Under the pieces are notes generated by a model. It did no database searches and was not told the DNA's origin. It was given only the letters and a program-made list of their open reading frames with translations. Below are positions 48,096-55,998 of a DNA stretch of 64,000 nt, in pieces (positions within the stretch are counted from its first letter, which is position 1; every line of letters starts with the position of its first letter). Source of the DNA: Actinomadura macra NBRC 14102 (lineage in GTDB: Bacteria > Actinomycetota > Actinomycetes > Streptosporangiales > Streptosporangiaceae); the NCBI RefSeq assembly GCF_001552215.1, contig NZ_BCQT01000003.1:1-64000 (forward strand), in the 5' to 3' direction. A program made the translations under genes and the position numbers.

Positions 48096-49484
48096 TCAGT
48101 TCCAAGCGAGGATGTGGAGCGGGTCCTCCAGCATGGTCCCGACGTCCCGGAGCACCCGCGACCCCAGTTCGCCGTCGATGATGCGGTGGTCGAACGAGAG
48201 CGACAGTGTGGTGACCTTGCGGATCGCCAGCTCACCCTCATGCACCCACGGCATGTCCCGGATCTGACCGAAAGCCAGGATCGCCGCCTCGCCGGGGGTG
48301 ATGATCGGCGTGCCGCTGTCCACACCGAACACGCCCACGTTCGTGATCGTGATCGTGCCGTCCGACAGGTCCGCCGGCGACGCCTTGCCCGCGCGCGCCT
48401 TAGCGGCCAGTTCGTTCAGTGCGCGCGCGAGGCCGGGCAGGCTCAGGTCCTGCGCGTCCTTGATCTTCGGGACGATCAGCCCCCGGTCGGTGGCCGCCGC
48501 GATACCGAGGTTCACGTAGTGCTTGACCACGATCTCCGCGCCGGACGGACCGTCCGCCCACGAGGCGTTCACCATCGGGTTCCTTGCCACAGCGGTGAGC
48601 AGCGCGCGCGCCACCAGCAGCAACGGAGAAACCTTGACGTCCGCGAACTCGGGCATCTCACGGAGCCGCCGGACGGCTTCCATCGTGCGCGTGACGTCCA
48701 CCTGAAGGAACTCGGTGACATGCGGCGCGGTGAACGCCGAACCGCTCACCGCCGCCGCGGTCGCCTTGCGGACGCCCTTGACCGGCACCCGCTCCTCGCG
48801 CTCCCCGGTCTGCCGCCGGCCCTCGGGCGCGCCCTGGGCGGTGAGGATGTCGTCGCGGGTGATGGACCCGTTGGGCCCCGTCCCCTCGATCGTGGTGAGG
48901 TCCACGCCGAGATCCCTGGCCATCTTGCGGACCGGTGGCTTGGCCAGCGGCAATCCGTTGTCCACAGCCTGTGGACGACCGACCTGCCGAGGAACGACAG
49001 GCGCGGAGGCCGGCGGCGAGGCCGGCGGCGAGGCCGAAACTCCGTTCGTGCCCTTGCGAGCGCGCCGCTTGGTCGCCCCCGCCTTGACCCCGTACCCGAC
49101 CAGGACGGGCTGGCGTTTGGGCTGCTCAGGCGAGACCATCCCCGGTTCGTTGACCGAGGGCACCTCCTCCTCCCGCGGGGCCGCCGCCGGCGCGGGCGGC
49201 TCGGAGACCGGCGTCGCGACGCCGTCCTCGGCGCCCACGTCCACCGTGATGATCGGCACGCCGACGTCCACGGTCTGCCCCTCGGTGACCATCAACTCGG
49301 TCACCACGCCCTCGAAAGGGCAGGGCAGCTCGACGATCGCCTTCGCCGTCTCGATCTCGACGATCGTCTGGTTGACCTCGACCTGGTCCCCCGGCTGGAC
49401 GTGCCACTTGACGATCTCGGCCTCCGTCAGGCCCTCGCCCACGTCCGGAAGGTTGAACTGCTTCGGGCTCACCGGCGTCACCAC
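48096..49484 (-). CDS. 2-oxoacid dehydrogenase E2 (dihydrolipoamide acyltransferase)
   Basis: 462 residues. One lipoyl domain (FNLPDVGEGLTEAEIVKWHV) carries the lipoylated Lys48 in EIETAKAIVELP. A Pro/Ala linker follows, then the E1/E3-binding domain at about 185-220 (AKPPVRKMARDLGVDLTTIE). The catalytic core ends with LSLSFDHRIIDGELGSRVLR, including the active-site His-Arg and Asp-Gly. It transfers the acyl group to CoA. The start is GTG 49484 or GTG 49481, overlapping the E1 beta gene. With E1 alpha and E1 beta it makes a pyruvate- or, more likely, branched-chain 2-oxoacid complex. No E3 gene lies nearby. Confidence 0.92.
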   Translation of the reverse strand: MVTPVSPKQFNLPDVGEGLTEAEIVKWHVQPGDQVEVNQTIVEIETAKAIVELPCPFEGVVTELMVTEGQTVDVGVPIITVDVGAEDGVATPVSEPPAPAAAPREEEVPSVNEPGMVSPEQPKRQPVLVGYGVKAGATKRRARKGTNGVSASPPASPPASAPVVPRQVGRPQAVDNGLPLAKPPVRKMARDLGVDLTTIEGTGPNGSITRDDILTAQGAPEGRRQTGEREERVPVKGVRKATAAAVSGSAFTAPHVTEFLQVDVTRTMEAVRRLREMPEFADVKVSPLLLVARALLTAVARNPMVNASWADGPSGAEIVVKHYVNLGIAAATDRGLIVPKIKDAQDLSLPGLARALNELAAKARAGKASPADLSDGTITITNVGVFGVDSGTPIITPGEAAILAFGQIRDMPWVHEGELAIRKVTTLSLSFDHRIIDGELGSRVLRDVGTMLEDPLHILAWN

Positions 49485-50455
49485 GCGAAGGTCCGGTCGA
49501 CCGCGTCCAGGATGCGGTCGAGATCGGGCAGATACTGGTCCTCGACACGCGACGGCGGGTACGGCGTGGAGAACCCGCCGACCCGCAGCACCGGCGCCTC
49601 CAGCCGGTAGAAGCACCGCTCGGTGATCCGCGCGGCCAGCTCGGCGCCGAACCCGCTGAACACGGGTGCCTCGTGCACCACGACGCAGCGCCCCGTCCGG
49701 TTCACCGACGTCACGATCGTGTTGATGTCGAGCGGATTGAGGGACCGCAGATCGATGACCTCGATCGACCGCCCCTCCTCGCCCGCCGCGGCCGCCGCCT
49801 CCAGACAGGTCTTGACCGACGGGCCGTACGCCAGCACCGTGACGTGCTCGCCAGGCTGGACGATCTTCGCCGCGTGCAGTGGCGTCCAGTCCGTCGACTC
49901 GGTGTCGATGTCGGCCTTGTCCCAGTACCGGCGCTTCGGCTCGAAGAAGATCACCGGATCCGTCGACGCGATCGACTGCTGGATCATCGAGTACGCGTCC
50001 ACCGGGTTGGAACAGCTCACCACCCGCAGCCCCGCCGTGTGCGTGAAGTACGCCTCGGGCGACTCCGAATGGTGCTCCACCGCGCCGATCCCGCCGCCGC
50101 ACGGGATGCGGATCACCACGGGCAGCGACACCGCGCCCAGCGACCGCATCCGCATCTTCGCGAGCTGCGTGATGATCTGGTCGGCCGCCGGGAACACGAA
50201 CCCGTCGAACTGGATCTCGCACACCGGCCGGTACCCGCGCAGCGCGAGCCCGATCGCGGTGCCCACGATCCCCGACTCGGCAAGCGGCGTGTCGATGACC
50301 CGCTCCTCGCCGAAGTCCTTCTGCAGACCGTCCGTGACCCGGAAGACCCCGCCCAGCTTCCCGACGTCCTCACCCATCACGAGGACCTTCGGGTCGTCCT
50401 CCATGGCCTTGCGCAGGCCCGCGTTTATCGCCTTGCCGAGTGTCAGGGTCGTCAC
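49478..50455 (-). CDS. 2-oxoacid dehydrogenase E1 beta subunit
   Basis: 325 residues from GTG 50455, with GGAGG just upstream. It shows the transketolase-like pyrimidine-binding domain (KVLVMGEDVGKLGGVFRVTD, IDTPLAESGIVGTAIGLALR) and the conserved IRIPCGGGIGAVEHHSESPE with the catalytic histidine. The C-terminal half has VTVLAYGPSVKTCLEAAAAA and IEVIDLRSLNPLDINTIVTS. With E1 alpha it decarboxylates the 2-oxoacid using thiamine diphosphate. It overlaps E1 alpha by four bases and E2 by seven, so the three are translated in turn. The sequence style is that of actinobacterial branched-chain complexes. Confidence 0.93.
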   Translation of the reverse strand: MTTLTLGKAINAGLRKAMEDDPKVLVMGEDVGKLGGVFRVTDGLQKDFGEERVIDTPLAESGIVGTAIGLALRGYRPVCEIQFDGFVFPAADQIITQLAKMRMRSLGAVSLPVVIRIPCGGGIGAVEHHSESPEAYFTHTAGLRVVSCSNPVDAYSMIQQSIASTDPVIFFEPKRRYWDKADIDTESTDWTPLHAAKIVQPGEHVTVLAYGPSVKTCLEAAAAAGEEGRSIEVIDLRSLNPLDINTIVTSVNRTGRCVVVHEAPVFSGFGAELAARITERCFYRLEAPVLRVGGFSTPYPPSRVEDQYLPDLDRILDAVDRTFAW

Positions 50456-51582
50456 GACGCCTCCTCTTCGAACGATGCCAGGTAAGCGGCGAACTGCTCC
50501 TGCTCCTCGGTCATCAGCGGATGCTCGTCCGCGTACACGTTCTCGAAGATCGTCAGCGGCCCGGGATCGGGAAGCGCCAGGCACTGGGCCCGCAGCTCCT
50601 TCGCGATCGCCTTCGCCTCCTCGTCCACCTTCTCGAAGAACGCGGCATCCGCCAGATCGCCCCGCACCAGGTACGCCTTGACCCGCTCGATCGGGTCCTT
50701 GAGCTTCCACGCCTCCTCCTCGGCCTTCAGCCGATAGCGCGTGGGGTCGTCCGTCGTCGTGTGCGCGCCCATCCGGTACGTGAACGCCTCGATCAGCGTC
50801 GGCCCCTGGCCCGTCCTGGCGTTCTCCAGCGCCCTCCGGGTCACGGCCAGGCACGCGAACACGTCGTTCCCGTCCACCCTGATCCCCGGGAACCCGTACC
50901 CCTGGGCCCGCTTGAACAGCGGGATCCTCGACTGCCGCTCCAGCGGTTCCGAGATGGCCCACTGGTTGTTCTGGCAGAAGAACACGATCGGCGCGTTGAA
51001 CACCGAGGCGAACACGAACGACTCGTTCACGTCCCCCTGCGACGTCGCCCCGTCCCCGAAGTAGGCGATCGTCGCCCCGGCCGACGGCGTGCCCAGCACG
51101 CCGTCCCGCTGGACCCCCATCGCGTACCCGGTCGCATGCAGCGTCTGGCTGCCGATCACGATCGTGTACAGGTGGAACCCGTGCTCGGCGGGATCCCACC
51201 CGCCATGATTGACGCCCCGGAACAGGCCGAGCAGCCGCACCGGCTCCACGTCCCGGCACCACGCCACCCCGTGCTCCCGGTATGTCGGGAACACCATGTC
51301 GTGCCGTCCCAGCGCGCGCCCGGAGCCGATCTGCGCCGCCTCCTGCCCGAGCAGCGAAGCCCAGAGCCCCAGTTCCCCCTGCCGCGTCAGCGCCACGGCC
51401 TCCAGGTCGATCTTCCGCGTGAACACCAGATCGCGGTACAGCCCGCGAACCTCGTCGGCGGTCAGCTCCAGCGGATAGTCGGGATGCTCGACGCGCTCCC
51501 CCTCGGGAGTGAGCAGCTGCACGAGCTCGGGCTCGGCGAGCTCGGGGGTGTCTGGCGCGCCGCGCACGGAGTCGATCGTCAT
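50452..51582 (-). CDS. 2-oxoacid dehydrogenase E1 alpha subunit
   Basis: 376 residues from ATG 51582, eight bases after GAGGAG; a GTG at 51591 is the alternative. The thiamine diphosphate motif GDG...NN spans IAYFGDGATSQGDVNESFVF and FCQNNQWAISEPLERQ. The opening region VRGLYRDLVFTRKIDLEAVA and GLWASLLGQEAAQIGSGRAL is typical, and the phosphorylation-loop-like stretch TYRMGAHTTTDDPTRYR is present. It is the first gene of the operon with E1 beta and E2. Substrate preference (branched-chain or pyruvate) is inferred; branched-chain precursors for iso/anteiso fatty acids would fit an actinomycete. Confidence 0.93.
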   Translation of the reverse strand: MTIDSVRGAPDTPELAEPELVQLLTPEGERVEHPDYPLELTADEVRGLYRDLVFTRKIDLEAVALTRQGELGLWASLLGQEAAQIGSGRALGRHDMVFPTYREHGVAWCRDVEPVRLLGLFRGVNHGGWDPAEHGFHLYTIVIGSQTLHATGYAMGVQRDGVLGTPSAGATIAYFGDGATSQGDVNESFVFASVFNAPIVFFCQNNQWAISEPLERQSRIPLFKRAQGYGFPGIRVDGNDVFACLAVTRRALENARTGQGPTLIEAFTYRMGAHTTTDDPTRYRLKAEEEAWKLKDPIERVKAYLVRGDLADAAFFEKVDEEAKAIAKELRAQCLALPDPGPLTIFENVYADEHPLMTEEQEQFAAYLASFEEEAS

Positions 51583-51776
51583 CGATGACACTCCTCATTC
51601 GGGGCCGGTACACGGGATCGCCGCCCACCGGCCGATGTCAGCGGCCCCGGCCCCCGGTAAGGGACAAAAGCCGCTAAAGCCATGGTGGCAGACATCACAC
51701 CCTGCGATGCAAGTCCTACCCCCGCCCGGCCCACCCGCACGCCCAACGTGACGCGCGCCACCGTAGATTGCCCCGT

Positions 51777-52367
51777 ATGAGGCTCGACGTGGACCTTCCC
51801 GACGATCGCCGCCACCAGTACTGCTGGGGCTGCCGGGCCGAGACCGTCACTCCAGCCCACGGCGCCCCCGGCTTCACCTGCACCACCTGCGGCCGGCGCT
51901 ACGACCGCTCCCTCGTCATCGACCCCGCCCTGACCTGGTGGACCGACGCCTCAGGCGAGTACTGGCACGAGTCCGCCGGCGTGTTCGTCCGCCGCCCGGA
52001 CGGCCACCACCTCTTCTTCGAACGCCTCTTCTACCCGTTCCAATGGACCGTCCCCGCCGGCCACATCGACACCGGCGAGGACCCCCGCCGCGCCGCCCAG
52101 CGAGAACTCCACGAAGAAGTGGGCCTCCACTCCGCTCTGACCGACCTCACCGAACTCGGCGTGGACGACATCCCCGGCGATTCGTGCTGGCGAGGCTCGG
52201 ACGCGCACCGCTGGCACACCTACCTCCTGGACGTCCCTTCGTCCACCACCGTCGAAGTCCTGGAAGAGGGCCACCGCCCCACCTGGCTCCCCTTGGCCAC
52301 CGCTCTGGAACAGCCCCTCACCACCCCGGTGAGAATCCTGATCAACCGCTACCTGACCCCCCGATGA
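51777..52367 (+). CDS. NUDIX hydrolase with N-terminal zinc ribbon
   Basis: 196 residues. The first 45 hold two cysteine pairs (YCWGCRAETV and CTTCGRRYD) forming a zinc ribbon like that of NADH pyrophosphatase-type proteins. The NUDIX domain follows: GVFVRRPDGHHLFFERLFYP, the box GHIDTGEDPRRAAQRELHEE with VGL, and ending PTWLPLATALEQPLTTPVRI. It hydrolyses a nucleoside diphosphate linked to another group; which one is not visible. TAGATT at 51764-51769 lies only seven bases before the ATG, so the mRNA may be leaderless. It is divergent from the E1 alpha gene. Confidence 0.85.
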   Translation: MRLDVDLPDDRRHQYCWGCRAETVTPAHGAPGFTCTTCGRRYDRSLVIDPALTWWTDASGEYWHESAGVFVRRPDGHHLFFERLFYPFQWTVPAGHIDTGEDPRRAAQRELHEEVGLHSALTDLTELGVDDIPGDSCWRGSDAHRWHTYLLDVPSSTTVEVLEEGHRPTWLPLATALEQPLTTPVRILINRYLTPR

Positions 52368-52404
52368 GCCCGACATGCGCGGCCACCCCTGGCATCATCA
52401 ACAC

Positions 52405-53517
52405 GTGCGTTACAACCGGGTCACCACCGCTGTAGCCCTCCTGGCCGCCCTCGGCGCCTGCACCACGGGTGAAGGAGGCCCGTCCTTTAACCCCACCCCC
52501 CACCCCACCCGCCCCGGCCAGGTAGTAATCATCGCCGGTGACCCAGCCCTCAACAGGGACGCTCGAGATGGGGAGTTCGCGCTGCGAAGCAGCGCCTACG
52601 GCGGTGGAGGCCTTGCCGTCTCGTCCGACGGAACCGTTTATTACCGCGTCTACTTCGGTCGTGAGGGACGCGTTGTCCGCCTCGGGCGGGACGGGCGCGT
52701 GCAACTCAACGCGGTGGACGTCGTTGCCGAGCAGATGATCGCCAATGGACATGACCTCTGGCTGCTCGGTTCGGGCCCGGGAATTGCGATCACCAAGGTT
52801 TCATTTACTGACTGGAGGGAGACCCGGATCGTCGATTGGACAACACGGGTTGCCTCCAAGACGTTAAAGGTCGTCGATGCGTCGGGAACGTCGTTTTCTC
52901 GACATGAAATGGACGAGCTCTACCGAGACTGGTCCGGGGCCAAAATATTTCTTCGCGCAGATGGCACACCCGTTATTGTGTCGACTTCAGGAAGGTTGTT
53001 TGAGGTTCGAGGGCCAGAGAAATTCCAGGAGTGGACGCCGCCGGGATACGTGAAGGCGTTGGCCGGGGTGATAGGAGGCGGGGGTTTTCAGCCCCAAGAC
53101 ACGGTCACCGATGAACAGGGGCAGTCAATTCTGCTGGGGCGAACGGGAATTCTGTACATCCCGCGTGATAGGCCTGCCCGGCATGTGCGATTTCCCGCAT
53201 CGATGGCAACATTGCCCCCCTGGTCTGCAATCACTGTGACAGGGCAGGAGTCCGTGCTTCTGCTGGGTGGGACGACGACCACCCAGAGCGCGCCGCGCCC
53301 GACACTCATCCGGGCGGACGGCAGGATGGAACGTCTTGATTGGGGGACGTTCAAACGGTGCCCAGGAGCAGATGGCACTCTCGCGGCAGTGGCTTCGGCT
53401 CTTCCCGGGGGCGTTGTTCGCACGAGTGATGGCACCATCGTGATGAATGACCGTAGATGCGGCCAGATATATGCATTCAAGCTTCCGGAAAAGCTTGAGG
53501 GCGAGCCTCTGCGATAA
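52405..53517 (+). CDS. orphan lipoprotein of unknown function
   Basis: 370 residues from GTG 52405. The signal peptide ends in a lipobox (VALLAALGAC). The mature protein is strand-rich with periodic motifs such as GGGLAVSSDGTVYYRVYFGR, VVRLGRDGRVQLNAVDVV, KIFLRADGTPVIVSTSGRLF and TLIRADGRMERLDW, which suggest a propeller with blades containing an x-D-G turn. No enzyme motif is seen. Its codons are richer in A/T than those of flanking genes, especially after 52600. It ends base-to-base with the convergent WXG-like gene, whose 3' half shows the same composition, so the two may have arrived together. Confidence 0.65.
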   Translation: MRYNRVTTAVALLAALGACTTGEGGPSFNPTPHPTRPGQVVIIAGDPALNRDARDGEFALRSSAYGGGGLAVSSDGTVYYRVYFGREGRVVRLGRDGRVQLNAVDVVAEQMIANGHDLWLLGSGPGIAITKVSFTDWRETRIVDWTTRVASKTLKVVDASGTSFSRHEMDELYRDWSGAKIFLRADGTPVIVSTSGRLFEVRGPEKFQEWTPPGYVKALAGVIGGGGFQPQDTVTDEQGQSILLGRTGILYIPRDRPARHVRFPASMATLPPWSAITVTGQESVLLLGGTTTTQSAPRPTLIRADGRMERLDWGTFKRCPGADGTLAAVASALPGGVVRTSDGTIVMNDRRCGQIYAFKLPEKLEGEPLR

Positions 53518-55887
53518 CTATTTGCTCGGTCGGTTCTGATTGACTCCGTTCTCGACTTGTCTAATGATCCCCATCCCGGTCAAGGCCTCCTGGTGTGGCG
53601 TCCCTGGCCGGAAGGTATGTTCCATGGTCCACTGGATCACAGTGGCCTGCTGAGCCTCGGTCAGCGTCTTCTGTCGAAGTAGTGCGTCAATTTCCTGCTT
53701 TCCAGTATGGCCGTTGTTGGCCAGCGCATAGCCGCGCGCAAGATCAATGTACAGCTGATTGCCGTAGGTGGCATTCGTGGCATTGATCTTCTCGAGATTC
53801 TTCTCGAAGTCCTTGTATTTGACTTTTTCGAGAGCCATATTCGAGCCGATCCCATAGGTGTCGGTCAAGCCTGGGACCTGGCCGGCCGGAGTCGCACCGA
53901 TTCCACTTCCGAGAAGATCTCTCAACAGTCCGAGATGTTTTTGTGCATCCTCGAACTGTTTCTGAGTGAGAGTCTCGGTGCTACTTCGCTCATTCACGTA
54001 GGCGGCGATCAGGTTGCCCTCGAGGTAGCCGGATCGATCTGCGGCCTCGCCCATCGCATGGTGGCGCAGTGCCCAGGCGAAAAGACGCTGACGATAGGTC
54101 TGGGCGTCGATCGCGAGTTGCGCCCACGCCCTGTCATCGGCGGCGAGAGTCCGGAGAAAGGACTGGATCTCCTGGCCGCCGACGTTTACGTACGTGCGTC
54201 CCGTCACATGGTCGGTACTGGGAAGCCCGGTTCCGCTAACGGCGAGGTCGCCTGTCCCTAGTGTGGGGAGATGCATGCGCGTCATGTTGAGGAGTGCAGT
54301 GCGCATGCCGGGGCCTAGTTCGGCCGCGTAGTGCTTGCTGTGGTCTGTCCCGGGGGGAGCCTGATCGGTTCGGGGGAGGATGTCGAACCAGGGGAGCCAG
54401 TCTGGAGGAGTGTCCTTCTTGAGGAGCTTGTCGACCCTATCGCGGCCCTTGTCGTTCCACCAGGCAACGGTCTTCATGATCTCGGCGGCGTTCATCGCCG
54501 CCTCCTCCTCGTGGCCCTTCTCCGGGGTGGTCGCCAATTGGATGACGGATCCGGCTGCCTTTCCGCCGTCTGGCCAGTCCGGAGCGATCAGCATGGACGC
54601 GTAGGTTCCGCCGTTGCCGCGGGAGAGCCAGGTGAGCGGATCGGCCTTTTCGGCATCCTTGATCGTAAACGCGCCCTCCAGTTCGGTGGAGGCAAGGTTG
54701 CGGGCTGCGGCCTGATCCCGCTGTAGGGAAATGCGCCCCAGGACGCTGAGGGTGGGGTCGTACTCCCTAAGGCTCGAACCGTTGCTCGGAGAGGCGAGAC
54801 CCCAATCCTGCCACCAGGGGTGGTCTGGTTGGTTCGCTGTCACTTTGAGTTGGCTGCGGTCGATGACGACCTTCTGCGTGATGGTGTAGGAGGGGTATTT
54901 CTGGCGCCAGCGGAGGGCGGCTTTGGCCAGATCGACCAGGACGGCGCTGCTCCATTTGACGTTGGGGGCGCTCAGCTTGACCAGGAGGGCCTGGCCGGGC
55001 ATGTCGGCGCCTGCGGGGCCCAGGGCGCGGGTGACGGCGGTGTGGCCGTCCTTCTTGCGGGAGAGGGTCGCCAGGGCGGTGCCGAAATCGCCGATGATCT
55101 TCTTGTCGTCGGGGGTGAGGCCGGTGCCGCCGTGCTGCTGGTGGAGGCGGTAGGCGAGTTTGCCCACCGAGCCCGGCGGGACGTTGTTGAAGAAGGCCGT
55201 GAGGTAGCCGTCGTCCTTGGTGTTCGTGCGGAGCGTCCGGGCCATTTCGGAAATGAGCTCGGGGGTGAAGGCGGTGGGGTTGTTCAGGGTCTTGGTCAGT
55301 GCGGTGGCCTGGAGCCGGCCGAGCTCGGTCATCTCCTTGCGGCCGAAACGTTCCAGGTCGGGGATCGGGGAGAGGGCGGGGCCGGCGAGCAACGGGTTGG
55401 CCTGGTTCTCTGCCAGCGCGTACATGATCCGCGTGCGGGTGCGGGACGACTGGTCGCGGCACCAGTTGGCGGCGTGGTCGCAGGCGACCGTGCCCGGGAT
55501 GTCGGGGTAGGCGAGCGCGAGGAGGCCGCGGATCATCTTGGCGGAGTGGGGGAGGCGGTCGGCGGCCCGGGTGAGGGCGGTTTCGAGGCGTTCGAGGCCG
55601 TTGGGGGAGACGGACGCGACGCCGGGGCTGCCGCCGGCCGGGGTGGGGCGGGGGATATCCGGTGTCTCGTAGGTGGACGGGGTCTGGTTGACGCGGGCGA
55701 CCGTACGCATGACCTCGAACATCAGGCGGTTGAGGGAGCGGTTGTGGCCCTGGAGGTCCGAGGTGAAGGACGCGGCGGAGCCGCCCTGCCAGATCTGGGG
55801 GCCCATCAGACGGGTTATTTCGGACATGGCGTTTGATATCGCCCGAAGTTCCGTCTGGACCGCGCGTACGTCGATCTTGACGACCAT
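53518..55887 (-). CDS. large WXG-like protein (DUF6571-type)
   Basis: 789 residues from ATG 55887, preceded by GAAGGGACC. The first 100 residues are a helical hairpin with a W-x-G turn at Trp33-Gly35 (GPQIWQGGSAASFTSDLQGH), as in ESX-secreted WXG100 proteins. The remainder is mostly helical: GLLALAYPDIPGTVACDHAA, ISEMARTLRTNTKDDGYLTA, FFNNVPPGSVGKLAYRLHQQ, LTPDDKKIIGDFGTALATLS and TVAWWNDKGRDRVDKLLKKD. I associate this with the uncharacterised DUF6571 family of actinomycetes. There is no signal peptide or nuclease motif. The 3' part (below about 54750) is lower in GC than the 5' part, which hints at a mosaic origin. Type VII export is inferred. Confidence 0.6.
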   Translation of the reverse strand: MVVKIDVRAVQTELRAISNAMSEITRLMGPQIWQGGSAASFTSDLQGHNRSLNRLMFEVMRTVARVNQTPSTYETPDIPRPTPAGGSPGVASVSPNGLERLETALTRAADRLPHSAKMIRGLLALAYPDIPGTVACDHAANWCRDQSSRTRTRIMYALAENQANPLLAGPALSPIPDLERFGRKEMTELGRLQATALTKTLNNPTAFTPELISEMARTLRTNTKDDGYLTAFFNNVPPGSVGKLAYRLHQQHGGTGLTPDDKKIIGDFGTALATLSRKKDGHTAVTRALGPAGADMPGQALLVKLSAPNVKWSSAVLVDLAKAALRWRQKYPSYTITQKVVIDRSQLKVTANQPDHPWWQDWGLASPSNGSSLREYDPTLSVLGRISLQRDQAAARNLASTELEGAFTIKDAEKADPLTWLSRGNGGTYASMLIAPDWPDGGKAAGSVIQLATTPEKGHEEEAAMNAAEIMKTVAWWNDKGRDRVDKLLKKDTPPDWLPWFDILPRTDQAPPGTDHSKHYAAELGPGMRTALLNMTRMHLPTLGTGDLAVSGTGLPSTDHVTGRTYVNVGGQEIQSFLRTLAADDRAWAQLAIDAQTYRQRLFAWALRHHAMGEAADRSGYLEGNLIAAYVNERSSTETLTQKQFEDAQKHLGLLRDLLGSGIGATPAGQVPGLTDTYGIGSNMALEKVKYKDFEKNLEKINATNATYGNQLYIDLARGYALANNGHTGKQEIDALLRQKTLTEAQQATVIQWTMEHTFRPGTPHQEALTGMGIIRQVENGVNQNRPSK

Positions 55888-55998
55888 CGCCGCTGGTCCC
55901 TTCGTCCGCCTGCTGGAGGGCAACAGCGTAGAAGGAATTGTTGACCTCCGCATCGACTTGCCTTGACGAAAAAAGGCAAGAAGAGGGCAAATTGGGCC

